Shown here in pieces: positions 28,270 through 37,731 of a DNA stretch of 64,000 nucleotides. The notes below the pieces were generated by a model that saw only the letters and a list, made by a program, of their open reading frames with translations, was not told the DNA's origin and searched no databases. This stretch comes from DASQEH01 sp963765725 (GTDB taxonomy: Bacteria; Actinomycetota; Actinomycetes; Propionibacteriales; Nocardioidaceae), in NCBI GenBank assembly GCA_963765725.1, contig CAVXXI010000003.1:868001-932000 (forward strand). The letters are read 5' to 3'. Within the stretch, counting starts at the first letter, position 1. Every line of letters begins with the position of its first letter. A program made the translations under genes and the position numbers.

Positions 28270-28323
28270 CCTCCCCGCCGGGTCAGCCCGGCACTCCACC
28301 GCAGCACGAAGTGAGGACCTTCC

Positions 28324-28812
28324 GTGGCGCAGACCACCGACACTCCCGTTGACACCGACGTCCCCAGCGAGTACACGACCGAGAGCGCGCCCGCATCGGA
28401 CGCTCCGGCCCGCTCGGTCAACATCGCCGCGGCCGGCGCCACCGGTCGCCGCAAGGAAGCCGTCGCGCGCGTCCGCATCGTTCCGGGCACCGGCACCTGG
28501 ACGGTCAACGGCCGCACGCTCGAGGAGTACTTCCCCAACAAGCTGCACCAGCAGCTCGTCAACGAGCCGTTCGTCCTCACTCAGCTGACCGGCCAGTACG
28601 ACGTGGTCGCCCGGATCCACGGCGGCGGCCTGTCCGGCCAGGCGGGTGCCCTGCGTCTTGGGTTGTCCCGTGCGCTCAACGAGACCGACGTGGAGGCCAA
28701 CCGTCCGGCCCTCAAGCGGGCCGGGATGCTGCGCCGCGACGCCCGCATCAAGGAGCGGAAGAAGGCCGGTCTCAAGAAGGCCCGCAAGGCGCCGCAGTAC
28801 AGCAAGCGCTGA
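28324..28812 (+). CDS. rpsI: 30S ribosomal protein S9
   Basis: 162 residues: an acidic, Thr/Ser-rich N-terminal lead of ~38 residues, then ATGRRKEAVARVRIVPGTG and the conserved C-terminal tail KKARKAPQYSKR, whose last Arg contacts the P-site tRNA. GTG start at 28324. glmM starts 18 bases downstream, so the three genes are probably one transcript. Confidence 0.97.
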   Translation: MAQTTDTPVDTDVPSEYTTESAPASDAPARSVNIAAAGATGRRKEAVARVRIVPGTGTWTVNGRTLEEYFPNKLHQQLVNEPFVLTQLTGQYDVVARIHGGGLSGQAGALRLGLSRALNETDVEANRPALKRAGMLRRDARIKERKKAGLKKARKAPQYSKR

Positions 28813-28830
28813 GTCCCGGCCGCCCCTCCC

Positions 28831-30177
28831 GTGGCACGACTCTTCGGCACTGACGGCGTTCGGGGCATCGCCAATCGCGACCTCACCGCCGAGCTGGCGC
28901 TCGAGCTCTCCTTCGCCGCGGCACACGTGCTCGGCCGTTCGCGGGGATCGGCCACGGGGCGGTCGTTAGCGGTGGTCGGCCGCGACCCCCGGGCGTCCGG
29001 GGAGTTCCTGGAGGCGGCCGTCGTCGCCGGCCTCGCATCGGCCGGCGTGGACGTGTGCCGCGTCGGCGTCCTGCCCACGCCGGGGGTCGCATTCCTGACA
29101 GCAGCCGACGGTGCCGACTTCGGCGTCATGATCTCGGCGTCCCACAACCCGATGCCCGACAACGGCATCAAGTTCTTCGCGCGCGGCGGTCTGAAGCTCG
29201 ACGACGACCTCGAGGACGCGATCGAGGCCGCCCTCGACGTCGGAGGCGACCGACCCGCCGGTGCCGGAGTGGGCCGGGTCTTCGACGCCCCGGGGGCGGT
29301 GGACCGGTACGTCCGGCACCTCCTCTCCACCATCTCCGTACCGCTCTCGGGCCTGCGCATCGTCGTGGACTGCGCCGAGGGAGCGGCGTCCCTGGCGGCG
29401 CCGAGAGCACTGCAGCAGGCCGGGGCTGACGTAACGGCCATCCACAACCGGCCGGACGGGCTCAACATCAACGACGGGTGCGGGTCGACCCATCTCGGTG
29501 AGCTGCAGGAGGCGGTGGTGGCTCACGGCGCCGATGCCGGCTTCGCCTTCGACGGCGACGCCGACCGGTGCCTCGCGGTGGACTCGTCGGGGCAGGTGGT
29601 CGACGGCGACCAGTTGCTGGCCGTCCTGGCCCTCGCCGAGCACCAGGCCGCGACCTTGGTGGGCGGCACCGTCGTCGCGACCGTGATGAGCAACCTTGGT
29701 TTCCTGCAGGCGATGCGGGCGGCCGGCATCCGGGTCGTGCAGGCCAAGGTCGGAGACCGGTACGTCCTCGAGGAAATGCGCACCGGCGGCTACACCCTCG
29801 GCGGCGAGCAGTCCGGTCACGTCATCATGAGCAGCCACGCCACGACAGGGGACGGCACGCTCACCGCCCTGCATGTGGTGGCGCAGATGGCTGCCAGCGG
29901 CCGCAGTCTCGCCGACCTCGCCGGCGTGATGCAGCGCATGCCTCAGGTGCTGATCAACGTCCCCGACGTCGACAAGCTCCGCGCCGACCGCGAGCCGGCC
30001 GTGCTGGCGGCGGTCAGGGACGCCGAAGCCGAGCTGGGTGACCGCGGAAGGGTGCTGCTGAGGCCCTCCGGCACCGAGTCGCTCGTGCGCGTGATGGTGG
30101 AAGCCGAGTCCGAGGCCGATGCCCGGTCCATGGCCGAGCGCCTCGCCGACGTCGTGAAGTCGGCGCTCGCCCTCTGA
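28831..30177 (+). CDS. glmM: Phosphoglucosamine mutase
   Basis: 448 residues. Interconverts glucosamine-6-P and glucosamine-1-P for UDP-GlcNAc and peptidoglycan synthesis. Starts ARLFGTDGVRGIANRDLT; phosphoserine loop ISASHNPMPDNGIKFF (catalytic Ser near residue 102); metal loop FDGDADRCLAVD; sugar loop GGEQSGHVIMS; phosphate loop RPSGTESLVRVM. GTG start at 28831. The rpsI-glmM pairing is common in Actinobacteria. Confidence 0.97.
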   Translation: MARLFGTDGVRGIANRDLTAELALELSFAAAHVLGRSRGSATGRSLAVVGRDPRASGEFLEAAVVAGLASAGVDVCRVGVLPTPGVAFLTAADGADFGVMISASHNPMPDNGIKFFARGGLKLDDDLEDAIEAALDVGGDRPAGAGVGRVFDAPGAVDRYVRHLLSTISVPLSGLRIVVDCAEGAASLAAPRALQQAGADVTAIHNRPDGLNINDGCGSTHLGELQEAVVAHGADAGFAFDGDADRCLAVDSSGQVVDGDQLLAVLALAEHQAATLVGGTVVATVMSNLGFLQAMRAAGIRVVQAKVGDRYVLEEMRTGGYTLGGEQSGHVIMSSHATTGDGTLTALHVVAQMAASGRSLADLAGVMQRMPQVLINVPDVDKLRADREPAVLAAVRDAEAELGDRGRVLLRPSGTESLVRVMVEAESEADARSMAERLADVVKSALAL

Positions 30178-30252
30178 GCCCGCGCGGCCGCTGTTGCGCC
30201 GCGCCCGGATAACCGGTTGGCGGGCCGTCCGATCCTGCCTACCCTCGGCCAG

Positions 30253-31249
30253 ATGGAAGTCGCGGAGATCGACGTGCACGACGACGACCTCGTCCGACGC
30301 TTCTGGGAGGCCGGCAAGGAGGCCGACGAGTACGAGCGGCCGTACGCGACCTTCTGGCCGCTGCTGTCCGCCAAGGTTGCCTTCCGGGCGACCGACAACT
30401 CGATGGAGCAGCATCCTCTCGCCGCCGTCGAGGACGGTCAGATCCTCGGCTGCCAACCAGGTCATCCTGCCCGTCCTCGACAACATCCATGTCGCGTACA
30501 TGGAGATCCTGGTGCGGCCGCGAGCGCGCCGCCGAGGAGTGGGCAGCGCCCTTCTCGACGCAGGGCTGCAGCTGGCCCGCACCAAGAGCCGCTCGACGGT
30601 GATCGTCGAGGTCAGCATGCCCCTGGCGGGCCGCTCGGACGGTCGCGAGTTCCTCGAGCGACGAGGGTTCACGACCGGCATCGTCGAACGGCGCCGAGTC
30701 CTCGACCTGCCCCTCGACCGCGACCGGCTGGACGCATTGGCCGCCTCGGCCGCCCCGCACCACGCCGACTACCGGCTCCAGACCTTCGGCGACGTCGTCC
30801 CGGACGGGTACCTGGAGGGCTACTGCGCCCTGCAGTCCGCTTTCAACGACGAGGCTCCCACGGGTGACCTCGACGTCGAGCCGGAGGCGTGGGACGCCGA
30901 CCGGGTGCGGAAGACCGAGGCCCGTTTCCGCAAGTCGGGGCGCCACACTTGCTCGACCGTCGCGTTCGCGCCGGACGGGTCCATGGTGGCGCTCACCGAC
31001 ATGTTGACGAGCGAGTCCCAGCCGACGATCGGCTTCCAGGGCGGGACCCTGGTCCTTCCGGAGCACCGCGGGCATCGCCTCGGCCTGGGCGGCAAGGTCG
31101 CGAACCTGCGCCGCTTCCAGGCCCGGTTCCCCACGGTGCGTGCCGTCCATTCGTGGAACGCTGAGCAGAACGGGCCGATGGTGGCCATCAACGACACGCT
31201 CGGCTTCCGGGCGGTCGAGCGGCTCGTCGAGATGCAGCGCAAACTCTGA
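30253..31249 (+). pseudogene. Double-GNAT acetyltransferase, frameshifted
   Basis: The N-terminal part (MEVAEIDVHDDDLVRRFWEA through VEDGQILG) is in one frame; from about 30452 the protein continues in another frame with ANQVILPVLDNIHVAYMEIL, RPRARRRGVGSALLDAGLQL and a second GNAT-like domain ending LGFRAVERLVEMQRKL. Comparison with the two paralogues at 35567 and 36605 indicates two missing bases (or one extra) at 30450-30452. If repaired it is about 332 residues. TACCCT lies 10 bases before the ATG, so a leaderless transcript is possible. A sequence error is as likely as real inactivation. Confidence 0.75.
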
Positions 31250-31398
31250 CGCCACAACGGCCACCGACTCGGCGCTCGCGTCGCCTGACGCCCATGTCAG
31301 GTCGTAGCACCACCGGCCAATAGAGAACTGCCCCCGGGAGAAGCGACAGTTGAGGAGTCGCGATGCACGCGACTCCATCTCTTACCCCTGGAGGAATC

Positions 31399-31797
31399 AT
31401 GACCACTGTCTCATCGCGTCTGGCCGCTGTCACGATGGCCCTCGGCCTGGTGGCGGTCGGCACCACCCCTGCTCTGGCGAGCCATGGCGGCGGCGGCGAC
31501 GTGCGCCGCAGCGGAGGCTGCAGCTCGGCGGCGGTATGGAAGCTGAAGGCCAAGGCCGACAACGGCCGCCTCGAGGTCGAGGCAGAGGTCGACGGCAACC
31601 ACGTGGGTCAGCACTGGAGATGGCGGATCTTCCACGACGGCCGGGTTTCCGCGCATGGTACGGCGACGACGCGCGCGCCCAGCGGGTCGTTCACCGTCGA
31701 GCGGCGCCTCGTCAACACGTCGGGTCCGGACCGGATCGGCCTGCGCGCGGTCAACCTGAGAAGCGGTGCGCGTTGTCACGGAACCCTGCAGATCTGA
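31399..31797 (+). CDS. Small secreted protein of unknown function
   Basis: 132 residues. Signal peptide MTTVSSRLAAVTMALGLVAV with a likely cut after ALA-S near residue 28. The mature part is a small beta-rich domain (WKLKAKADNGRLEVEAEVDG, WRWRIFHDGRVSAHG) with two cysteines (GGCSS and ARCHG), probably one disulfide. GGAGGAATC precedes the ATG at 31399. I do not recognise the family. Confidence 0.75.
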   Translation: MTTVSSRLAAVTMALGLVAVGTTPALASHGGGGDVRRSGGCSSAAVWKLKAKADNGRLEVEAEVDGNHVGQHWRWRIFHDGRVSAHGTATTRAPSGSFTVERRLVNTSGPDRIGLRAVNLRSGARCHGTLQI

Positions 31798-31829
31798 GGG
31801 GTCGGGCAGACCATACTGGTGTCACTTCC

Positions 31830-33173
31830 ATGAGGTGGTCACCGTCACGAGGTCAACGCGGACCGTCGTCGGCCAAGGGGCCGGCGGCGGTCCGGCGACC
31901 GCGGTGGACCCGCCCGGTGCTCCAGTTCGTCGCCGCCGGCCTGGTGGCGCTGATCGTGCTGATCGTCGGATCGGGGTGGCTCAGCAAGCGGGCCGCGACC
32001 GCGGAGGCGATCGCTGACGCGCGCGCCACCACACGCCTGCTCGCCACGACGGTCGTCCAGCCCGCTCTCACTCGGGGGCTCGTCCGCCAGCAGTCGGCCT
32101 CGCTCGACCGCTTCGACGTCTTCGCGCTCAAGCGGTTGATCGTGGGCGACGTGCTGCGCATCAAGATCTGGGACTCGACCGGCCGGATCGTGTACTCCGA
32201 CGAGACGCGGCTGATCGGGCAACGGTTCAGCCTGGGCCAGGCGGAGCTCCGCGTGCTGGAGACCGGGGGAACCGCCGCCGCGGTCTCGGACCTGACCGAG
32301 CCGGAGAACAGGTACGAGAAGAACTGGGGGCCACTGCTCGAGGTCTACACGCAGGTGCGCGTCCACGGCGGCCAGCCGCTGCTGTTCGAGGCGTACTACT
32401 CCTACGACGACGTGTCGCGGCGCAGCGCCGCTGTGCTGGCGGCCTTCCGTCCGATCACGGTCGCCGGGCTGCTGATCTTCGTCGCCTTGACCATCCCGGT
32501 CGTCTGGGTCCTCGCCCGGCGGCTGGACGCCTCGGCTGCCGAACGCGAGCGGCTGCTCATGGCTGCCGTCGAGGCATCCGAGGCCGAGCGAAGACGCATC
32601 GCCCGCGACCTCCACGACGGTGTGGTGCAGGACCTGGCGGGAATCTCCTTCGGGGCGTCGGCGACAGCGCGCGAGCTCACCGACCGACCGGAGCTCGCCG
32701 GCCGCGTCGAGGCGCTGGGCACGAGGATCCGCCAGAGCCTCCGCACGCTCCGGTCGCTGCTCGTCGAGATCTACCCTCCAGACCTTCGTACCGAGGGTCT
32801 CGCGGCCGCGCTGGACGACCTGGTGGCGCCTGCCGTGGCCTCCGGGGTCGAGGTGGAGCTCGACGTCGACGACACGAGCAGTGTCGGCGAGGAGGCGACT
32901 GCGCTCACCTGGCGGGTCGCGCAGGAGGCCGTCCGCAACGCGCTGCGGCACGGGCGCCCGTCGAAGCTCAGCGTCCGGGTGGGTGTACGCGGCGACACGG
33001 TGTCGCTCGACGTCGTCGACGACGGCGTGGGTTTCGACCCGCGCCAGCCGGCACGTGAGGGACACTTGGGCCTTCGGGGTCTGCGCGACCTCATCACCGA
33101 GTCGGGCAGCACGCTCACTGTGGAGTCGGCACCGGGCTCGGGTACTGCTGTGAGACTGGAGACCGCCCGATGA
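31830..33173 (+). CDS. NarL-family sensor histidine kinase
   Basis: 447 residues. Basic N-terminus, membrane segment ~29-52 (LQFVAAGLVALIVLIVGSGW), extracellular sensor ~53-215 with PAS-like sequence (RIKIWDSTGRIVYSDE), second membrane segment ~216-232, then HisKA_3 with ERRRIARDLHDGVVQDLAG (H262 phospho-acceptor) and an HATPase domain (EAVRNALRHG, DDGVGFD, GHLGLRGLRDL). The signal is unknown. ATG at 31830 is the first Met before the basic lead. Overlaps its regulator by 4 bases (ATGA). Confidence 0.92.
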   Translation: MRWSPSRGQRGPSSAKGPAAVRRPRWTRPVLQFVAAGLVALIVLIVGSGWLSKRAATAEAIADARATTRLLATTVVQPALTRGLVRQQSASLDRFDVFALKRLIVGDVLRIKIWDSTGRIVYSDETRLIGQRFSLGQAELRVLETGGTAAAVSDLTEPENRYEKNWGPLLEVYTQVRVHGGQPLLFEAYYSYDDVSRRSAAVLAAFRPITVAGLLIFVALTIPVVWVLARRLDASAAERERLLMAAVEASEAERRRIARDLHDGVVQDLAGISFGASATARELTDRPELAGRVEALGTRIRQSLRTLRSLLVEIYPPDLRTEGLAAALDDLVAPAVASGVEVELDVDDTSSVGEEATALTWRVAQEAVRNALRHGRPSKLSVRVGVRGDTVSLDVVDDGVGFDPRQPAREGHLGLRGLRDLITESGSTLTVESAPGSGTAVRLETAR

Positions 33174-33793
33174 TCAGTGTGGTGCTCGCGGACGACCACG
33201 CCATGGTCAGGCTCGGGCTCGAACAGCTGCTCGCCGGCGCCGACGGGATCGAGGTGGTCGGCTCCGCGGCCGACGGCGCTCAGGCGGTCACGATGGTGCT
33301 CGAGCTCCGCCCGGACGTCGTGCTCATGGATCTGCAGATGCCGGGCATCGACGGGGTGGCGGCCACCCGTCAGATCGTCGCCTCCGGCGCCGAGTCGCAG
33401 GTCGTCGTCCTGACCTCCTTCTCCGACAGCGAGCGCATCGTCGCCGCCCTCGACGCCGGTGCCATCGGGTACCTGCTCAAGGACACCGAGCCGGAGGATC
33501 TGCTGGAGGGAGTCCGCGCGGCCGCTCGCGGTGAGTCGCCGCTCAACCCGCGCGCGGCGCGACAGCTGCTGACGGCGCGCACCTCGACACCCGTGCTCAC
33601 GGTGGACCTGACTCCGCGCGAGCTCGAGGTACTTGGCCTGGTACGCCAGGGCCTCGCCAACAAGCAGATCGCTCGACGGCTGGGAATCACCGAGCGGACG
33701 GTCAAGGCGCACCTCACCTCGACGTTCCAACGGATCGGGGTCAGCGACCGCACCCAGGCGGCGTTGTGGGCCGAGCGCAACCGGCTCGGCTGA
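33170..33793 (+). CDS. NarL/LuxR-family response regulator
   Basis: 207 residues. Receiver domain with acidic pair DD (8-9), phospho-acceptor D54 in VVLMDLQMPGIDG, and the conserved Lys in GYLLKDTEPEDLLEG; LuxR-type HTH from ~145 (LTPRELEVLGLVRQGLANKQ, ITERTVKAHLTSTFQRIGV). Partner of the kinase just upstream, translationally coupled. Targets unknown. Confidence 0.95.
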   Translation: MISVVLADDHAMVRLGLEQLLAGADGIEVVGSAADGAQAVTMVLELRPDVVLMDLQMPGIDGVAATRQIVASGAESQVVVLTSFSDSERIVAALDAGAIGYLLKDTEPEDLLEGVRAAARGESPLNPRAARQLLTARTSTPVLTVDLTPRELEVLGLVRQGLANKQIARRLGITERTVKAHLTSTFQRIGVSDRTQAALWAERNRLG

Positions 33794-33897
33794 CCCGACC
33801 GGTCCACCTCGGGTGCGGCAGCTCGCCCCTCAACGACGTCGGCGCCGGACGCAGTCTCACCCGCCGCGCCCACTGCCGACGCTCTACGGTGTACCGC

Positions 33898-34323
33898 ATG
33901 CTGAAGAACGTGGATCCTCTTCTCAACGGCGAGCTGCTCGGGCTGCTGCAGGACATGGGCCATGGGGACGTGGTGGCGATCGTGGATCGCAACTACCCGG
34001 CGGTCTCCACCGGGCGACACGTCGTGCGGCTGTCCGGTGCATCGGTCGACGAGGCGGCGGCCGCTGTCTTGTCGGTGCTGCCCGTCGACACCTTCGTCGA
34101 GCCGGCGGTTTTCCGGATGGGTCCGGTCGGTGCGGAGTCCTCGATGCTCGACGTCCATGACGACTTCAGAAAGGTCCTCGATGCGGCCGAGGGTCGTGAA
34201 GTACCCGTCGAACCACTCGAACGGTTCGACTTCTATCGCAGAGCCCGCGAGGCGTTCCTGGTCGTCGCGACAACAGAGGACCGACCGTACGGTTGCTTCC
34301 TCGTCACCAAGGGCGTGATCTGA
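33898..34323 (+). CDS. RbsD/FucU-family protein (sugar mutarotase-like)
   Basis: 141 residues: MLKNVDPLLNGELLGLLQDMG with GHGDVVAIVDRNYPAV matches the RbsD/FucU family, which interconverts sugar anomers (ribose, fucose). FDFYRRAREAFLVVATTEDR and YGCFLVTKGVI are typical C-terminal parts. ATG at 33898; TACGGT lies 7 bases before it, suggesting a leaderless transcript. Overlaps or abuts the downstream kinase, fitting a sugar-salvage pair. Confidence 0.88.
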   Translation: MLKNVDPLLNGELLGLLQDMGHGDVVAIVDRNYPAVSTGRHVVRLSGASVDEAAAAVLSVLPVDTFVEPAVFRMGPVGAESSMLDVHDDFRKVLDAAEGREVPVEPLERFDFYRRAREAFLVVATTEDRPYGCFLVTKGVI

Positions 34324-34991
34324 CCACCCTGGCGTCGCTCGTCGAGCGCGCCCGCGCGCTGGGGACAACCGAGCGCCGGGCCATCTTGGGCATCACCGGG
34401 CCTCCGGGTGCCGGGAAGACGACGCTGGTCTCGCTGCTGCTGGACGAGCTGGCTGACGGCGCGGGTCTGGACGCGGACTGCCAGTGGGTCGCACATGCTC
34501 CGATGGACGGGTTCCACCTGGCCGACGTACAGCTGGCCCGGCTCGGCCTGCTCGACCGCAAGGGGGCACCGGAGACGTTCGACGCTGGCGGATACGCCGC
34601 CGCGCTCGACCGGTTGCGCCGAGATACCGACGAGGTGGTGTACCTGCCCGGCTTCGAGCGCGACATCGAGCAGCCGATCGCCGCCAGCATCGCGGTACCT
34701 CCCTCGGTCCGTCTCGTCGTGACCGAGGGGAACTACCTGCTGCTCGACGAGGGTGCGTGGCCGAGGGCACGCGCACACCTGGCCGAGGTCTGGTACTGCG
34801 ACGTCGACGACGAGCTTCGGCGCCGTCGGCTCGTGGACCGGCACGTGGAGTTCGGCAAGACGCCCGCGTCCGCCGCCGAGTGGGTCGACCGCTCGGACGA
34901 GGCCAACGCCCGACGGGTGCGGATCGCCCGGGCAGCGGCCGACCTGGTGGTCGCGATGGACTGCATCGACGCCACGCCTGGGTCGGGTTGA
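34320..34991 (+). CDS. P-loop nucleoside/sugar kinase-like protein
   Basis: About 223 residues. Walker A GITGPPGAGKTTLVSLLL near the N-terminus, then APMDGFHLADVQLARLGLLD and GAPETFDAGGYAAALDRLRR, LVVTEGNYLLLDEGAW: the PanK/uridine-kinase-like fold used by small-sugar or nucleoside kinases. With an RbsD/FucU partner a pentose or fucose kinase is plausible but unproven. The likely start is a CTG at 34320 sharing CTGA with the RbsD stop, six bases behind AAGGG; a TTG at 34293 is the alternative and has no ribosome-binding sequence. Confidence 0.82.
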   Translation: MTTLASLVERARALGTTERRAILGITGPPGAGKTTLVSLLLDELADGAGLDADCQWVAHAPMDGFHLADVQLARLGLLDRKGAPETFDAGGYAAALDRLRRDTDEVVYLPGFERDIEQPIAASIAVPPSVRLVVTEGNYLLLDEGAWPRARAHLAEVWYCDVDDELRRRRLVDRHVEFGKTPASAAEWVDRSDEANARRVRIARAAADLVVAMDCIDATPGSG

Positions 34992-35053
34992 GGCGGGGAG
35001 GCCCGTTCGACGCCGGCCGGCGGGGGGCCCGGCATCGCCGCCGACGGCCCTAC

Positions 35054-35570
35054 TCAGTCGCCGGTGGCGCCGTCGATCCGCTCGCGGATGAGGTCGGCGT
35101 GCCCGTTGTGCCGGGCGTACTCCTCGATCATGTGGGTGTAGATCCACCGGAGATTGATGTCGCGGCCGGTCGAGTGGGTCTGCACGTCGTCGAGGGACGA
35201 CCGGGCGGCCTGCTCGCGGTAGGTCTCGATCTCGCGGCGCAGGGTCGCGAGGTCGGCGGCGACATCGGTCGCCGGCAACGTCGTCCCACTCGGCCTCGCG
35301 GTTGTCAGGGGTGCAGTAGATCTCGGCTTCGTCGGTGCCGAAGAACTCGGCGAACCAGCCGCGCTCCACCTCGGACATGTGGCGGACCAGCCCGATCAGC
35401 GTCATCTTCGACGGCGGCACTGACGCCGTCTTCACCTGCTCGTCGCTCAGCCCTTCGCACTTCCAGAGCAATGTATGGCGGTGGTAGTCGAGCCAGCCGT
35501 CGAGCATCGCCCGCTCGTCGGCTACGAAGGAGGGCTCGACCCGGTCGTCAGGCGGTGTCTGTTCGGTCAT
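35054..35570 (-). pseudogene. DinB/DUF664-family protein, frameshifted
   Basis: Starting at 35570 the protein reads VADERAMLDGWLDYHRHTLL and PPSKMTLIGLVRHMSEVERG, a DinB-like four-helix protein (DUF664). After REAEWDD at about 35280 the frame breaks; DVAADLATLRREIETYREQA and RWIYTHMIEEYARHNGHADL continue in another frame to 35054. Two bases are missing or one is extra at 35279. Repaired length is about 172 residues. The ATG overlaps the stop of the upstream GNAT gene by 4 bases. Confidence 0.78.
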
Positions 35571-36595
35571 ACGGGCACGGTAGCGGTCGCCGCCGACACC
35601 CTGCGCTGGAATTCGGCGAGCACCTCGACGGGTCGGAAGCCCAGCCTCTCGTTGATCTGCACCATCGGGCCGTTGACCTCGGCGTTCTCCGTGTTGACGA
35701 ACCGGCGGCCGGGGCAGCGCTGCTGGAGCGAGACCAGATTGGCGACCTTCACCGCGAGTCCCAGGCGGTGACCGCGGTGGTTTCGGCGCACCAGCGTCCC
35801 TGACTGGTACACGTAAACCGGATCCTGATCAGGGGCGACCAGCGAGGTGTAGGCGACGGCCTCACCGCCAGGCTCCACCGCGAAGGCGAGGTAGGTGGTG
35901 CGCCCCTGCTCCTTGGCGATGGCCTGGCGCCGCAGCACGATCTCCGGGGTCAGCGCCCTCGCTTCGAGTACGACGTCACCCGTCGGGGCTTCCAGCCCTA
36001 CCTGGTTGCGCAGGTGACAGTACGACGCGAGCAGGTCCTTCGGCACGTCGTCGACATAGGTCTGGATCCGGTAGCCGGCGTGGTGGTCACGCGCCTCGGC
36101 GGCCAGGGCTTCGAGCCTGTCGTTCGGCACCGGTAGCGCCAGTGTCCGCCGGATCTCGGTGTTGGCGAGGGCGAACCCGTGCTTGCGTGCGAACCGGTGG
36201 TACGGATGGTCGTCTCGCGCGTCCTGGGGCAGCCACGACTCGGCCAGCATGGTCGAGCGCCCTTCGCCGACGGACGCCGAGACCAGGTGCTCCAAGAGCG
36301 CCCCGCCGATCCCCTGGCGACGCCGGGACGGTGCGACCCAGACGTACAGGTTGACCTTGTCGAGATTGTCGACCAGTGGCACAGCGATCATGGCGGCCGC
36401 CAGCACGTTCTCGCCGTCGAAGGCGCCGTACGCGGTCAGGCGCTCGGCGCCGTCGGCCCGGGAGAGCGCGACCTGGAGCTCGTGCCGGGACCACACCGGT
36501 GCGTCAGGTCGCTGGAAAAGCCAGGCCTCGCGAGTTATCGCGTACCAGCGCCGGAACTGCGCGAGGTCGCCGACGTCGATCGGCCGGATCTGCAC
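35567..36595 (-). CDS. Double-GNAT acetyltransferase (paralogue)
   Basis: 342 residues, two GNAT folds. First: VNLYVWVAPSRRRQGIGGAL (acetyl-CoA loop R-R-x-G-I-G near residue 110). Second: VRRNHRGHRLGLAVKVANLV, then NTENAEVNGPMVQINERLGF. Same layout as the proteins at 30253 and 36605. The substrate is unknown. Lies 9 bases after the preceding GNAT and overlaps the DinB-like gene, so it belongs to the coaA-GNAT-GNAT-DinB run. Confidence 0.85.
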   Translation of the reverse strand: MQIRPIDVGDLAQFRRWYAITREAWLFQRPDAPVWSRHELQVALSRADGAERLTAYGAFDGENVLAAAMIAVPLVDNLDKVNLYVWVAPSRRRQGIGGALLEHLVSASVGEGRSTMLAESWLPQDARDDHPYHRFARKHGFALANTEIRRTLALPVPNDRLEALAAEARDHHAGYRIQTYVDDVPKDLLASYCHLRNQVGLEAPTGDVVLEARALTPEIVLRRQAIAKEQGRTTYLAFAVEPGGEAVAYTSLVAPDQDPVYVYQSGTLVRRNHRGHRLGLAVKVANLVSLQQRCPGRRFVNTENAEVNGPMVQINERLGFRPVEVLAEFQRRVSAATATVPV

Positions 36596-36604
36596 CCGCC
36601 GATG

Positions 36605-37681
36605 CTACGGCTGCCTCACGCCGGCCAACGAAGGGTTTTCAGCGCCGGCCGCAGCCACGGCAACGTTCGACCGTGCGGATACCGTTCGCTTGAACTCCAG
36701 CACGACCTCCACCGCACGGAACCCCAGCTTGTCGTTGATGGCGACCATGGGGGTGTTCGTCTCAGCGTTCTGCGTGCTGACCAGCGATCGTTCGGGGTGG
36801 TCCGACTGCAGGGCGGCGAGGTTCGCCGCCTTGACGGCCAGCCCGAGTCGGTGACCGCGGTGGTCGCGCAGGACGACGGTTCCCCATTGGTACACGCAGT
36901 CGGGCGGGTCGAAGGGCACGCCCAAGGCGGTGAATGCGACGGCCTGGCCGTTGGCGTCGGTTGCCAGTGCCCAGTAGGTCGTGACGCCCATGTCGCGTTG
37001 CATGGCCTGCCGCTGCAGGAACGCCTCGGGCGTCATCGCCTCCTCCTCGCGCTCGATGTCGCCCGTCGGCGCGTCCAGGCCCAGCTGGTTGGATACGTGG
37101 CACAGGGAGCTCACCAGCTCCTGCGGTAGGTCGTCGACGTACGTGGCGACGGTGTAGCCGGCGTGATGGGTTGACGCCTCAGCGGCCCACGCGGACAGCG
37201 TCCGATCCGGCACTGGGAGCCGAAGCTCGCGGCGGATCTCCGTGTTCGCATGGGTGAAGCCGTTCCTCTCGGCGAACCTCCGGGAGCCGTGCGACTCCAT
37301 CTGGTCGGCGGGGACGTGGCACTCGGTCACGATCGTGGTCCTGCCGGCCCTGGCGGCAAGGGCAACGAGGTCGGTCAGCATCGCGCCGCCGACTCCCCGG
37401 CGACGGCGAGCCGGCGGCACCGCGACATAGACGGTGGCCTTGTCGAGGTTGTCGAGCAGGGGGAGGGACATGAATCCCGTCCCGTGCACGATGTCGCCCT
37501 CGACGCCGGCGTACGCGGTCACCTCCTCTGACGGGTCGGCGCCCGAGAAGATCACCTCGGCCTCGCGCTCGGAGAAGAAAGGGGCATGCTCGGGCCGCCC
37601 GCTGAGGTCAGCCTCGCGCAGCAGGCCGTACCACGCCGTGAACTCGGCTTTGTCCGCCATGTCGACGGGGCGTGTCAGCAC
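36605..37681 (-). CDS. Double-GNAT acetyltransferase (paralogue)
   Basis: 358 residues: TVYVAVPPARRRRGVGGAML in the first GNAT domain and VVLRDHRGHRLGLAVKAANL with STQNAETNTPMVAINDKLGF in the second. About 45% alike by eye to its neighbour at 35567. Located 50 bases downstream of coaA on the same strand. Confidence 0.85.
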   Translation of the reverse strand: MLTRPVDMADKAEFTAWYGLLREADLSGRPEHAPFFSEREAEVIFSGADPSEEVTAYAGVEGDIVHGTGFMSLPLLDNLDKATVYVAVPPARRRRGVGGAMLTDLVALAARAGRTTIVTECHVPADQMESHGSRRFAERNGFTHANTEIRRELRLPVPDRTLSAWAAEASTHHAGYTVATYVDDLPQELVSSLCHVSNQLGLDAPTGDIEREEEAMTPEAFLQRQAMQRDMGVTTYWALATDANGQAVAFTALGVPFDPPDCVYQWGTVVLRDHRGHRLGLAVKAANLAALQSDHPERSLVSTQNAETNTPMVAINDKLGFRAVEVVLEFKRTVSARSNVAVAAAGAENPSLAGVRQP

Positions 37682-37731
37682 GAAGAGATGCTAGGCACCG
37701 GCTGCGCCGCGAGCCAACGGTTTAGCCGGGG

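Noticed and set aside
31350..31829. N-terminal extension of the histidine kinase through the small secreted protein gene
   Set aside because: It would overlap a gene with a clear signal peptide and GGAGG site; the kinase has its own start at 31830.
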